64,000 bases of DNA from Agrobacterium vitis (GTDB lineage: Bacteria; Pseudomonadota; Alphaproteobacteria; Rhizobiales; Rhizobiaceae), in assembly GCF_013426735.1 (NCBI RefSeq), contig NZ_AP023273.1, positions 682,001 to 746,000 of the forward strand, in the 5' to 3' direction. Positions 28,104 through 37,785 of the stretch are shown one piece after another. Position numbers and translations under genes: made by a program. Under the pieces are notes generated by a model. It was not told the DNA's origin. It did not search any database and saw only the letters and a program-made list of their open reading frames with translations. Numbering within the stretch: the first letter of the stretch is position 1; each line of letters begins with the position of its first letter.

Positions 28104-29510
28104 TTACAACCCCTTGCCTTCCAGATTAGCGCGTTCCGGCACGGCACCGGCAAACATTGGGAAAGGTGTGATGCCCAGTAGGCGACGACCATTCACCTCC
28201 GCTTGCGGATCAAGCCGAACGGCACCGTGGGATGCCAGCACACGAACGTCGCGAACAAAGCGTTGGATAGGGTTGTTGAGCGACATCGTCGATGAACCCA
28301 ACGTCTTCTGCAACAGATTAATGGCGTCTTCGCAAAGGCTTGCAACGTAAGCGAGGGTCAAGCTGGCCTCGGAGTCCTCATCATGCGTAAAATCTTGACC
28401 CTCCGCTGTCCTGGCATCGACCTGGTCTGCGTAGCTTTCAATTGTCGCCTGGGCGACCTTGATCATGGCAAGTGCCTTGCCGGCAGCAACTTGCGCCGAC
28501 GCCATGTCCGAGATTGTCGGATACGGAAGTGAAAAAGGCGGACGCTTCTTGGCCTGCTCCGCGAAACACGAAAGTGCCCCCCGCGCCATACCGAGCGCAA
28601 TCGACATATCACACAAGGACACGGTCGCCAGATTAGCAAGCCCGCGCTGCTGATATCCAAAGCCCTGGTATCGCGTATGCAATTGCTGGAAGCGCAGAGG
28701 GTATTGGCTCAGATCGAGAAACCGACGATCGGGAACAAAGACTTCTTCCTTGATGGCAAGGCTGTTGCTGGCACTACCAGACAAGCCCATGACGTGCCAG
28801 TCATCCAAAATCTCATATTTCGAACGATCAACGACAACAACGCCGCGCCCGGTACCACCAGCAACCTTCGGATCATATTCTATGCCCAGCATCGCCCATT
28901 TGGCGTGCTTGCATCCACTACCGAAAGCCCAGCGACCCTTGACCATCCAGCCACCTTCGACTTTGCGACCTTCTCCGACTTTCGTCGCAAAAACGGACGC
29001 ACCGACAACGGTAGGGCCAGCCCAATCTCGGGTGTCTTCAAGAACTTCTCCGACAACCTCGCCATCAAGGGCCAGCAGGTTCTTCACTCCAACGGCGACG
29101 AAGCCGGCCCACCCAGCCGATCCATCCGCCTCGCCCAGCGTGGCGATAATCTCGACCAGATCCCGCGCACCAAGAGCATACCCACCCCATTCAGCAGGCA
29201 TGGCCATCTTGTAGATACCGATATCACTGAGCGCCTTGAGAACCTCCGGCGTCAAGGCACCAATCTTCTCGCCTTCGCGCGCCTGCTCCCGAATAAGGGG
29301 AATGAGCGCCCTGGCCTTATCGCGGATATCACGACCCTTATCGGTCAACCATTTCGACTCGACAGGCGCTGAAGGCACTGCGGGCGGCATTGGGGGAAGG
29401 CCGGACATAGGCGGCAAACCGGGCATGGGTGGCATCCCTGGAGCGGGCTGCCCACTGGGCGCGGGCGGCATGTCGGGCATGAGCGACAAGTCACTAGAAA
29501 GTGCGGACAT
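28104..29510 (-). CDS. Acyl-CoA-dehydrogenase-fold flavin monooxygenase (HsaA-like)
   Basis: 468 residues; GGAGG lies ten bases before the ATG. After a Pro/Met/Gly-rich N-terminal segment (about residues 10-48) comes an acyl-CoA dehydrogenase fold with the C-terminal Acyl-CoA_dh_2 region (QKTLGSSTMSLNNPIQRFVRDVRVLASHGAV). This architecture is that of group D two-component monooxygenases such as HsaA and HpaB/C2-hydroxylase, which use reduced flavin to hydroxylate phenols; no CoA substrate is required. The flavin reductase at 25075 is the likely partner. The gene is divergent from a TetR regulator. Alternative: a desulfurisation-type or nitroalkane-type member of the same fold. Confidence 0.87.
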   Translation of the reverse strand: MSALSSDLSLMPDMPPAPSGQPAPGMPPMPGLPPMSGLPPMPPAVPSAPVESKWLTDKGRDIRDKARALIPLIREQAREGEKIGALTPEVLKALSDIGIYKMAMPAEWGGYALGARDLVEIIATLGEADGSAGWAGFVAVGVKNLLALDGEVVGEVLEDTRDWAGPTVVGASVFATKVGEGRKVEGGWMVKGRWAFGSGCKHAKWAMLGIEYDPKVAGGTGRGVVVVDRSKYEILDDWHVMGLSGSASNSLAIKEEVFVPDRRFLDLSQYPLRFQQLHTRYQGFGYQQRGLANLATVSLCDMSIALGMARGALSCFAEQAKKRPPFSLPYPTISDMASAQVAAGKALAMIKVAQATIESYADQVDARTAEGQDFTHDEDSEASLTLAYVASLCEDAINLLQKTLGSSTMSLNNPIQRFVRDVRVLASHGAVRLDPQAEVNGRRLLGITPFPMFAGAVPERANLEGKGL

Positions 29511-29543
29511 CCTTGAATTACCTCCATATTTCCAAGACGTGAT

Positions 29544-29568
29544 ACTGTTCTAAACGGTACAGTACAGT
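29544..29568. promoter_or_regulatory. Candidate TetR operator
   Basis: ACTGT and ACAGT form an inverted pair ten bases apart, followed directly by a second ACAGT, 34 bases before the monooxygenase start. Position between divergent genes suits the TetR protein encoded at 29739. Confidence 0.4.
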
Positions 29569-29738
29569 TATGTCAATTGATTTTTTTCAAAGCCTCGGAG
29601 ATTGCGCTTTTGTGAAGGAAGGTTAAGAAACTAAGCCCTTGATTGCCCCTCTTTTTGGACAGAGACCACGCGCCGTGCCTGTGACATGCCTCCCTTGGGG
29701 CCTTGAATGGACTGCTGCGCTCATGTAGGAGCTGAGGT

Positions 29739-30422
29739 ATGCCTCATCCACGAAACAAGAATTCTAGATCAAAACGAGAGTTGATCATGGCCGCTGCCGT
29801 CGATCTACTTTTGGCCAATGGATATGAGAGAACCTCTATGGATGCGGTGGCCGCCAAGGCCGGCGTTTCAAAGACGACTGTCTATGCGCATTTTTCCGAC
29901 AAGCTTGAATTATTTCATGCTGTCATGACACATGCCGCTTCCGATTTCGCGCTGGACCTCGGCAGTGTTGTGGAAAGTCGATCCGTCGCAGATCCCCTGG
30001 AGCAACTCACAAGCGTGCTGCTTGAGGTCGTCAAAGCCGCATCCGCCCCTGAGCTGACCGCCTATTTCCGGGTTCTCATTGCAGAAATCGACAGGCGCAG
30101 TGAACTGCAAGCCATGTCTGATCAGGTCCAGTCAGATATGCCTGACGTGATCCGCATCATTGCCTCGCTCATCGTGAAAGTTGCCACCTCCCGCGGCTAT
30201 GTCGTTGAAGATCCTGAACGCTATGCCACATTGCTGGTGCGCATGACAGCACCAGGAACTCAGTTCGACATCCTCGTCGCCAACTTCCGGCCCTCGGACG
30301 AAATCCTCGCAGCCCATATCGGCCTCATCGTCAGCATCTTCTTCGATGGCATAGGACCGAAAGACAGCGACACCAAGGTCGTAAACCTACCCCCGCTCTA
30401 TCTCTATCCAATCAGACGATAA
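29739..30422 (+). CDS. TetR-family transcriptional regulator
   Basis: 227 residues. The N-terminal helix-turn-helix is clear (MAAAVDLLLANGYERTSMDAVAAKAGVSKTTVYAHF split as AAAVDLLL...AGVSKTTVYAHF). The C-terminal ligand domain resembles the AefR-like TetR group. It is divergent from the monooxygenase/SnoaL operon, with 228 bases between, and likely represses it until the aromatic substrate or product binds. Confidence 0.92.
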   Translation: MPHPRNKNSRSKRELIMAAAVDLLLANGYERTSMDAVAAKAGVSKTTVYAHFSDKLELFHAVMTHAASDFALDLGSVVESRSVADPLEQLTSVLLEVVKAASAPELTAYFRVLIAEIDRRSELQAMSDQVQSDMPDVIRIIASLIVKVATSRGYVVEDPERYATLLVRMTAPGTQFDILVANFRPSDEILAAHIGLIVSIFFDGIGPKDSDTKVVNLPPLYLYPIRR

Positions 30423-30823
30423 AATTCGGGCCTGGGTTTCTAACAGCATCAATAATCGACCGGCATCCACAAATCGTGCTTGCTGTCCACCGGGCTTTCC
30501 ACAAGGCGACAACTGTATTATCAAAAAGATGATCATGTCGTTCTCGTCGAATGGACTTGACATTTGCTAGGCCAAATGTGGCAATCTGGAGTGCGCGCAA
30601 ACGGAATCAAATGTTGAAGTGGGACCACTGGAGCATTTCGAGGAAAAGTGGCGCGCGGCTTTACATCTAGAAATTTATAAAAACAAAGATTTAGAGAATT
30701 TCTGCGTTTCAACCAAATGCAGAAAGTCTGTAGCATCCGACATCAAAGGCCGTGGGAGGTTTAATCAGCCTATCGAATGATTGGGAGCAGTATATTCGCA
30801 GACAAGCACGGGGAGGAGACCGG
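30423..30823. other. Intergenic region between TetR and TPR genes
   Basis: No gene seen. It holds a family-A-related repeat (30631-30726) and a GTG-initiated extension of the next gene that I consider non-coding. Confidence 0.5.
30631..30726 (+). repeat. Family-A-related rhizobial repeat
   Basis: Begins GGAGCATTTCGAGGAAAAG, then TGGCGCGCGGCTTT, ATAAAAACAAAGATTTAGAG and ends in an imperfect hairpin (TTTCTGCgTTT / AAAtGCAGAAA at 30700-30726). This GGAAAAG...AAAACAAAGA...palindrome order is that of a well-known rhizobial intergenic element as I remember it, and parallels the 47640 copy. Confidence 0.7.
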
Positions 30824-32608
30824 GTGGAAAAGAATACGAGTGCGACTTCGATCATCTGCGTATCATCTCATGACGCTGCGCCAAGTGTGGGCACGGCAGA
30901 CACAGAATTGGCAAGCCCGACACCGGGACAGATACGCGAGGCGCTGGATCAACTCTGCAACGGCAATACGTTCGCAACGGCAAAGCGCTCCCGACAGTTG
31001 CTACAGTATCTTGTCGAGGAGGCGCTCGCAGGTCGCGCGAATGCCATTGGCGAACATGCGATCGCTCAGGACGTATTCGGCAAAGATGAGCATTTCGATC
31101 CGCGGATCGATACATGTGTCCGGACCGAAGCCTGGCGTCTTCGCAACAGATTGCAAAGCTATTACGAACATGAGGGACGCTTCGATGTGGTGAGGGTGGC
31201 CTTCATGCCCCGCTCACTTGTGCCGATCTTCTCCTCGCAGCCATCCTTGCCCGCGGCGGATATAAAAGATTTTCCGCGCCGGATTGCCATTCATCTGGAC
31301 AGCGAATCCAATGCGGGCGAGAACGAGCAGCGCTTGGCGCGACAGCTACCCGAAGAGATTGCCAGCAGCCTTTTCAAGCTTTCTTCGATAGTCCCGGTCC
31401 TTCCCGGTGGAGCGAGTAGATCAGAGCTGGAATTACGCTGCGCCATTCGCTCAGATGAGCAATGGATCAGGATCGTGACGACAATGGTCGATCTGGATGG
31501 CTTGGTTCAGGGAAGCAAAACATTTTCTTTCCCACAAAATTCCGAGAGACCCTCTCCCACCTTGATAGCCAATGCCATCGGCGAAATGGTTTCAGATTCG
31601 CTGTCACGCAGCATCCCGGGTCAGGCGGTGAACATACCATGCCATTCTGACGAGAACGAGAACCGGTTTCTTGACCAGCTTCTGCGCGGTTCCCACATCA
31701 ACCGGCGTGAACGGCTGATCGAGCTGCGCGCCGCCGTCTTGCGCTATGAGCAAATCATCTCGGACGACCCCCTGGATCAATTGTCCCACCGAAGGCTTAT
31801 TGGAGCTTTAGGACAGTTTTTATCGCTTGCGCCGGGCTCGATATCCAGGGTGATGCCCAAGTTGGCCGCCTCTGCCCACAGCGCTTTGTCGCTGAATGGC
31901 AACCTCAGCGACGTCTGGCTGATCTTGGGTTGGGCTTCGAGCTACGCCTATGACTGGCCACAGACCGAAGGCGCATGCCGCCAGGCCATTGCCATCACCC
32001 CGCTCGACCCTTCGCCCTATATATTGCTTGCATTGACCTACCTGCAAAGCGGACAGATCGTTTCTGCGCTGCAAATAGCGGAGGAAGCGATCAATCTCGA
32101 TCCTTATTCCCCCATGGTCGCCAATGTCTATGCGCTGACCCTGAATGCAGCCCGCCGTTTCAGGGAGGCGGCGAAAGTCGCACGCGACGCCCTTGAAGCC
32201 GAACCCGGATTTGTTAAGTTACGACTTACCTATGGAGAAGCCAAGCTCAACATGGGTCAGATTGATAGCGCTATCGAAGAATTTACCGCCGCCTCACGCA
32301 TCATGACCGAAGATGCCACGGCCTGTGGGCTGCTAGGACTAGCCTATGGGCTTTCAGGCGAAAAATCAGAGGCGGGTCGTCTTCTTTCCAGGGTGAAGCA
32401 GTCACCAAATCTGCGAGGCCAAGCTGTGCATGCGGAGGCGATGATCCATCTCGGACTAGGCGCTCGCGATGAAGCCATTAGCGCTTTGGAGCTGGCGGTG
32501 ACACGAAGAGGCACACCAGGGCTGTTTCTGGCAAATGCCGTCTTCGACCCCATTCGGGATGACAGCCGCTTTTCCAAAATTCAGCACCAGATGGAGCTGG
32601 CACATTAG
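30824..32608 (+). CDS. TPR protein with N-terminal regulator-like domain
   Basis: 594 residues from the GTG at 30824, chosen for the GGGGAGGAG six bases upstream; an earlier GTG at 30752 lacks such a site. Residues ~35-125 (SRQLLQYLVEEALAGRAN...FDPRIDTCVRTEAWRLRNRL) match a domain found at the start of rhizobial TPR or adenylate-cyclase-like proteins, where it is followed by TolB- or TPR-like parts. The C-terminal ~250 residues hold tandem tetratricopeptide repeats (for example AITPLDPSPYILLALTYLQSG). No signal peptide, cyclase domain or obvious membrane helix. Function is unknown; a cytoplasmic regulator or scaffold is plausible. Confidence 0.8.
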   Translation: MEKNTSATSIICVSSHDAAPSVGTADTELASPTPGQIREALDQLCNGNTFATAKRSRQLLQYLVEEALAGRANAIGEHAIAQDVFGKDEHFDPRIDTCVRTEAWRLRNRLQSYYEHEGRFDVVRVAFMPRSLVPIFSSQPSLPAADIKDFPRRIAIHLDSESNAGENEQRLARQLPEEIASSLFKLSSIVPVLPGGASRSELELRCAIRSDEQWIRIVTTMVDLDGLVQGSKTFSFPQNSERPSPTLIANAIGEMVSDSLSRSIPGQAVNIPCHSDENENRFLDQLLRGSHINRRERLIELRAAVLRYEQIISDDPLDQLSHRRLIGALGQFLSLAPGSISRVMPKLAASAHSALSLNGNLSDVWLILGWASSYAYDWPQTEGACRQAIAITPLDPSPYILLALTYLQSGQIVSALQIAEEAINLDPYSPMVANVYALTLNAARRFREAAKVARDALEAEPGFVKLRLTYGEAKLNMGQIDSAIEEFTAASRIMTEDATACGLLGLAYGLSGEKSEAGRLLSRVKQSPNLRGQAVHAEAMIHLGLGARDEAISALELAVTRRGTPGLFLANAVFDPIRDDSRFSKIQHQMELAH

Positions 32609-32769
32609 GCCCAGGACGTCGACGACAGGGCCGTGTGAGCACCCTAAAACACATCGACCGCAGGAAGCAGTCATGCTGCCACTGGGGTAATTGCACTATG
32701 CCGATCTCATGGCGCGCTCCACCAAGGTCTTCGCTGACGCAGTGGTCGACGATATAAAAACCCTTTCGA

Positions 32770-33984
32770 TCAGACTTTCACACGCTGCACGCCGATTGCG
32801 ATAATGGAGGCCAGCACTGTGTATACACAGCACGCCAGCGCCTGCCATGACAAAGGAAAGCCGGCATCAATCAGCAATCCCATGATCACAGGTGAAGCAC
32901 CGCTTGCTATAACGGATCCGGCTTCGACCGCAGAGCGCACGCGTGCCAACTCAGTGGCTCCAAAAAGCTCGACCCAAAGGGCGGTGGCAAGCGTCGACCC
33001 GAAGGCGGAGGATATGCCCATCAGAACCATATAGACCAGCGCAACCCATGACGATGAAAGCAATCCCAGCGCAAGCATTCCAATGGCTTGTGGCAAGAGA
33101 AAATAAGGCAGAATTCGCTTCGTCCCAAAACGGTCGATGACGGGACCAATCACCACGACCGAGACCGCCTGTACAATGGCAAAGACCACAAATCCGGCAG
33201 CGAGCCATGTGATGTCCCAATGCTTCTGCTCGGCCAGGCGGCCTTGATGGAAGAAGAAGCCTGTAACGATGAAGGGGCTTGCCAGAACAGCTGGCAGGGT
33301 CATGAGGAGCCGTCGGTCGAGCAACAAGGATGCCCGCCTGGGCTCGGTTGAGGCCTGTCCTTTGGGCCTGCGCTGACGCAAAGGCCGATCACCCGCCCTT
33401 GGCAAGACCGCGAGTGCTACGCCGACACCGGCGATGACAAAGAGCGCGTTGATAGCCCAGGATGCACGCCAACCGAACGTGTCGTTCATCGTCACTCCGG
33501 CCAGTGGAAAAGTAGCCTGCGCGACAGACATGCCCAGAGCGATAATGCCGAGCGCTTTACCCGCATCTGCTGGAAACGTGCGGGCTGTTGCAGTCAGCGC
33601 CGTATGAACCATCAAGCCCTGGCCGCCCAGGCGCAGGAGGTAGAACGCAAGTAGGAGCACATAGACATTGGGGCTGAACGACACCAATCCACATGCGCAA
33701 GCCAGCAGAACGGCCACCGCCCAACTGAACGCTCTAACCGTTGTGTAGTCGATCAGGCGCCCAGCCCAGGTGAGTGTCAAGGCGCTTAAAAACGTGCCTA
33801 TTGCATAGACAGTGCCCAAGCCACCGTCGCTTAAACGAAAAGCGTCTCGAAAATGCGCCCCCGAGATCGAAATGAAATAGGTTTGGCCGAAGCTCGAAAT
33901 GGCCAGAAGCATTGCGCCAAATGTCAAATGCTGCCAATTGCGACTGAAAAATTCCCAATAGTTTTTGATCATTCTGGACTTCAA
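32770..33984 (-). CDS. MFS transporter
   Basis: 404 residues with about twelve hydrophobic helices. The first half has GTVYAIGTFLSALTLTWAGRLID, the second GPVIDRFGTKRILPYFLLP, matching the two family loops. A basic cytoplasmic loop (RPLRQRRPKGQASTEPRRA) separates the halves. Substrate unknown. It is isolated: convergent with the TPR gene and 93 bases before the UspA stop on the same strand, with a family-B hairpin in between. Confidence 0.88.
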   Translation of the reverse strand: MKSRMIKNYWEFFSRNWQHLTFGAMLLAISSFGQTYFISISGAHFRDAFRLSDGGLGTVYAIGTFLSALTLTWAGRLIDYTTVRAFSWAVAVLLACACGLVSFSPNVYVLLLAFYLLRLGGQGLMVHTALTATARTFPADAGKALGIIALGMSVAQATFPLAGVTMNDTFGWRASWAINALFVIAGVGVALAVLPRAGDRPLRQRRPKGQASTEPRRASLLLDRRLLMTLPAVLASPFIVTGFFFHQGRLAEQKHWDITWLAAGFVVFAIVQAVSVVVIGPVIDRFGTKRILPYFLLPQAIGMLALGLLSSSWVALVYMVLMGISSAFGSTLATALWVELFGATELARVRSAVEAGSVIASGASPVIMGLLIDAGFPLSWQALACCVYTVLASIIAIGVQRVKV

Positions 33985-34032
33985 ACAAGGACAATGGCGC
34001 TAGCCAGAGTTCCTGCATGTTACATTACAGCG

Positions 34033-34056
34033 CTGTGCGTTTTAAAAAACGCACAG
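34033..34056. repeat. Palindromic repeat, family B, short copy
   Basis: Perfect 11-base arms CTGTGCGTTTT / AAAACGCACAG around AA, preceded by TTACATTACAGCG, which is the flank seen in the 41133 copy. It starts 22 bases past the UspA gene and may act as its 3' hairpin. Confidence 0.7.
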
Positions 34057-34077
34057 AAAAGAGTGTTCGCTTCGAGA

Positions 34078-34932
34078 TCAGCGGAAAATCAACACAGGCA
34101 CTTTGCAGGCCCGGATCATTTCCGTTGTCGTTGACCCGAGGAAAAGTGCGCGCAGCCTGGAATGGCTATAGGCGCCCATCATGAGCAGGTCGTATGCCTC
34201 ACGCTCGACAATATCAGAAATCGCCTTATCCGGTTGCCCTGCAACAATGGCGGTCTCAACCGGCACATCCGCATCCGTAAACCTACGCTTACCTTCAACA
34301 AGGGCTTGATGGGCTTCCGGCGTATCGTCCCCCACCGTTACCAGTTTGATAGAGAGCCCGGCAAACATCGGATTCCCTGATATATAGTCAACCGCTTTCA
34401 TCGCCATCGCGCCGCCATCATAGGCGATCAGCACTTTACGGATCGGCTTGAAGGCACGTGATGCGATGGCGATCATCTTGTGACTGGAGCGGACCACCCG
34501 TTCGAGGTTTGAGCCAAGGTGCAATTGCGCAAAATCGGCGCCTTCACCACGCTTGCCGATCACGATGAGGTCGGCGCTTTCCTCCAGCTCTTGCAGGGTT
34601 TCAGCCAGATCGCCATTGCGCAGCATAGTGTTGACGCTATTGATGCCCACGGCTTGAAGACGCGCCTTTGCCTCTTCCAGCAAAAGCCGTCCACGGTGTT
34701 GGGTCGTTCTTGCTTTTTGCGCGTCCAGTTCCGCCAGTTCCGCCAAAAGCGCCGTTCGGGCGCCCAAGCCGATATTGCCGCTGAGATTGACCGGTTCCGT
34801 GGAAAGGTCTCGACGGCCAATGACGTGCAGAATGTCCACGGACACCTCGGATCGGCCAGCAATCCATGCGATATGATCGCAGACGCTCTGGGCATATATC
34901 GAACCGTCTATCAGTCCTATGATCTTGATCAT
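34078..34932 (-). CDS. Universal stress protein with two UspA domains
   Basis: 284 residues from the ATG at 34932, with GGGAG six bases before it. Two tandem Usp domains are present (about 1-145 and 150-284); the second ends with the ATP-binding-type motif MGAYSHSRLRALFLGSTT. It begins 11 bases after the SulP gene and is surely co-transcribed with it. UspA domains fused or linked to SulP transporters are seen in many bacteria, suggesting a regulatory or bicarbonate/sulfate-linked role. Confidence 0.92.
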   Translation of the reverse strand: MIKIIGLIDGSIYAQSVCDHIAWIAGRSEVSVDILHVIGRRDLSTEPVNLSGNIGLGARTALLAELAELDAQKARTTQHRGRLLLEEAKARLQAVGINSVNTMLRNGDLAETLQELEESADLIVIGKRGEGADFAQLHLGSNLERVVRSSHKMIAIASRAFKPIRKVLIAYDGGAMAMKAVDYISGNPMFAGLSIKLVTVGDDTPEAHQALVEGKRRFTDADVPVETAIVAGQPDKAISDIVEREAYDLLMMGAYSHSRLRALFLGSTTTEMIRACKVPVLIFR

Positions 34933-34943
34933 GATTGTCTCCC

Positions 34944-36434
34944 TCAATGGCCCATAAGGCGCTCCATGGCGCCGGGCTTGTCGTGAATTGCGAGCTTGTC
35001 AACGATCGTCTCGCTTGCCCGGTTCAGTCCGAGGATAGAAACCTCGGCTCCCTCTCTGCGGAATTTCAGCACGATCATATCCAATGCCGCGACACTGGAT
35101 ATGTCCCAGATATGGGCGCGGGATACATCGATGATGACGTTTTCCAGCGCTTCCTTGAATTCGAATGCCTGGTTGAAATCCTCGACGGAGGCGAAGAAGA
35201 TTTGACCTTCGACCTTATAAGTCCGCGTTTTGCCATCCGGTGAGAGGATCGAGGTGATCTGGAATATCTGGGCGATTTTCCAGGCAAAGAAAACGGCTGA
35301 CAACAGCACACCGACCAGGACACCAATGGCCAGATTATGGGTGGCGACAACGCCGATCACCGTGGCGATCATCACGAAAGAGGACGAGCGCGGGTGATCC
35401 TTCAAATTGCGGATCGATGACCAGGAAAAGGTGCCGATGGAAACCATAATCATGATCGCCACAAGGGCGGCCATGGGAATTTGACGCACCCATTGCCCAA
35501 GCACGAGAATCATGAACAGCAGGAAAACACCGGCGCACAAACTCGACAATCTGCCGCGCCCACCGGATTTCACATTGATCATCGACTGGCCGATCATCGC
35601 GCAGCCTGCCATGCCCCCAAAAAACCCGGTTATCGTATTGGCAATTCCCTGGCCGATACATTCGCGGTTCTTGTTGCTCGGCGTATCCGTCAATTCATCG
35701 ACAATCGCAGCGGTCATCAGCGTTTCAAGCAGGCCGACAACGGCAACTGCGGCGGAATAGGGCAGAATGATCAGAAACGTTTCAACATTCAGAGGGATAT
35801 TGGGAAGGAGCAGGACCGGCAATGTCGAGGGCAACTCACCCATGTCGCTGACAGTTCGAATGTCCAATCCGAAATAGATCGAAACCGCCGTCAACACGAC
35901 AATACAGACAAGAGGCGACGGAATGGCCTTCGTCACATAAGGAAATAGATATATGATCGCCAAACCCGCCGCCACCAGCACATAGGTCGGTGCGGGGACA
36001 TGGATCAGCTCCGGCAGCTGGGCCATAAAGATCAATATTGCCAATGCATTGACAAAGCCCGTCATGACGGACTTGGACACGAAACGCATCAGGCGGCCGA
36101 GTTTCAGCAGACCGGCAAAAATCTGGATGATGCCGGCCAATATGGTGGCGGCCAGCAGATATTCCACGCCATGGGTTTTGGCCAGCGTGATCATCAACAC
36201 GGCGGTGGCGGCGGTGGCGGCAGAAATCATCCCGGGCCTGCCACCCACGAACGCGATCAGCACCGAAATGGAGAAGGATGCATAAAGGCCAACCTTGGGA
36301 TCGACGCCAGCGATGATGGAAAAGGCGATGGCTTCTGGAATGAGCGCCAGGGCCACGACGAGGCCAGCCAGCGCATCGCCTTTGATATTGCCGAACCACT
36401 CTGTTCGAGCTTGATGTAAACTATTGCTAGACAA
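34944..36434 (-). CDS. SulP-family anion transporter with STAS domain
   Basis: 496 residues from a TTG at 36434, chosen because AGGAG stands eight bases upstream; the frame remains open for 36 more codons without a good site. About ten to twelve membrane helices carry SulP motifs ([29 protein letters not shown]-like [15 protein letters not shown]). A C-terminal STAS domain covers ~390-485 ([11 protein letters not shown]...[20 protein letters not shown]). It could move sulfate, bicarbonate or another anion; the pairing with UspA slightly favours a stress-linked bicarbonate role. Confidence 0.9.
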   Translation of the reverse strand: MSSNSLHQARTEWFGNIKGDALAGLVVALALIPEAIAFSIIAGVDPKVGLYASFSISVLIAFVGGRPGMISAATAATAVLMITLAKTHGVEYLLAATILAGIIQIFAGLLKLGRLMRFVSKSVMTGFVNALAILIFMAQLPELIHVPAPTYVLVAAGLAIIYLFPYVTKAIPSPLVCIVVLTAVSIYFGLDIRTVSDMGELPSTLPVLLLPNIPLNVETFLIILPYSAAVAVVGLLETLMTAAIVDELTDTPSNKNRECIGQGIANTITGFFGGMAGCAMIGQSMINVKSGGRGRLSSLCAGVFLLFMILVLGQWVRQIPMAALVAIMIMVSIGTFSWSSIRNLKDHPRSSSFVMIATVIGVVATHNLAIGVLVGVLLSAVFFAWKIAQIFQITSILSPDGKTRTYKVEGQIFFASVEDFNQAFEFKEALENVIIDVSRAHIWDISSVAALDMIVLKFRREGAEVSILGLNRASETIVDKLAIHDKPGAMERLMGH

Positions 36435-36528
36435 TGATATTTCTCCTGACCGCCATATATTTCGGCCAATCTTGAGCAAAGCGCTGAATGCCCTGCAGGT
36501 GTAACGATGAATGGATGAATGCCCGCGC

Positions 36529-37785
36529 CTATTCGGCGACACGGCTTAAGGGAACGGGCTTGCAGATCTCCAGCTCCCGCAGGCGGTTTTCGGCAGCATG
36601 AATATAATCGCGCCGCAGAGGAGCCGCGGACTGATCGCGCGCCAGCTGAATTTGAAAAACCATCATCCCCTGATACCGAAATGCGGTCTCCGATGACGCC
36701 AGATAGAATTCCCACATGCGGGCGAACCGCTCGTCATAAAGGGCCACCGCTTCGTCCCGCCGGGCTAGGAACCGCTCGCGCCAAGCTTTCAAGGTCTCGG
36801 CATAGTGAAGGCGCAATATCTCGATATCGCAGACCACCAGCCCCTGCCGTTCGATTGCCGCCAGCACTTCTGAAAGAGATGGAATGTAGCCGCCTGGAAA
36901 AATGTATTTCTGTATCCAGGGATTGGCATGAGAGGGACCATCGAACACGCCGATGGAATGCAGCAGCATCAACCCGTCAGGCTTGAGCAAAGCCCGTATT
37001 TTTGCAAAAAATTCATCGAAATGACCAATCCCGACATGTTCAAACATGCCGACGGAAACAATCCGGTCGAATTGTTGTTTGATATCCCGATAATCTTGCA
37101 GCAAAAATCGAGGCCGACGCGACGATGCAATGTCCTTGGCACGACCATTGGAAATTGCATGCTGATGTTGCGACAACGTAACGCCGGTGACGTCCGCCTG
37201 GGTCATCTCCGACAGATAGAGCCCAAGTCCGCCCCATCCTGATCCGATATCAAGAATACGATGCTCCGGCTCGATCAGCAGCTTGGCAGCCAGATGCCGT
37301 TTTTTGGCAAGCTGTGCTTCTTCCAGCGAACTGCCCCGCCCCTCGAAATAAGCACAGGAATACTGACTGTCGGAATCGAGAAATAACCGATAGAGCGAGC
37401 CATTGAGGTCGTAATGGTGCGCCACGTTACGCTTTGATCGCCCGACCGGATTATACTGCTGCATACGCCGTTTCAAGCGTGTGAAACGCCGCATAAATCG
37501 AGGGATGCCCGTCAGGCGATCCACGCCCGTGTTCTGAAATACCAGTTCAAGCAGTTCATAGATGGTGCCTTGCTCAATGCCCAACTTGCCATCCATAAAG
37601 GCTTCGCCAAGCGCGAGCTCGGGATTGAACATAATGGACCGTTGGGTTGCACGGTCTGCGAAACGGATAACGATCGGCTTGCCGCTTTCGTCTCCGATAC
37701 GCGTATGTTGACCATCGCAGGAGATGACAATGAGGTTGCCCACCTTGATGTGGTGGGACATGAAACGAGTGAAAAACGAAGACAT
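36529..37785 (-). CDS. cfa: Cyclopropane-fatty-acyl-phospholipid synthase
   Basis: 418 residues. The SAM-binding motif ILDIGSGWGG is at residues 177-186, after NVAHHYDLNGSLY, and the C-terminal part contains FEHVGIGHFDEFFAKI and the YAETLKAWRERF region of CFA synthases. It methylenates unsaturated acyl chains of membrane phospholipids. The N-terminal domain of ~115 residues is of the usual kind. The gene is just upstream of SulP-UspA on the same strand with 94 bases between, so all three may be stress-induced together. Confidence 0.93.
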   Translation of the reverse strand: MSSFFTRFMSHHIKVGNLIVISCDGQHTRIGDESGKPIVIRFADRATQRSIMFNPELALGEAFMDGKLGIEQGTIYELLELVFQNTGVDRLTGIPRFMRRFTRLKRRMQQYNPVGRSKRNVAHHYDLNGSLYRLFLDSDSQYSCAYFEGRGSSLEEAQLAKKRHLAAKLLIEPEHRILDIGSGWGGLGLYLSEMTQADVTGVTLSQHQHAISNGRAKDIASSRRPRFLLQDYRDIKQQFDRIVSVGMFEHVGIGHFDEFFAKIRALLKPDGLMLLHSIGVFDGPSHANPWIQKYIFPGGYIPSLSEVLAAIERQGLVVCDIEILRLHYAETLKAWRERFLARRDEAVALYDERFARMWEFYLASSETAFRYQGMMVFQIQLARDQSAAPLRRDYIHAAENRLRELEICKPVPLSRVAE

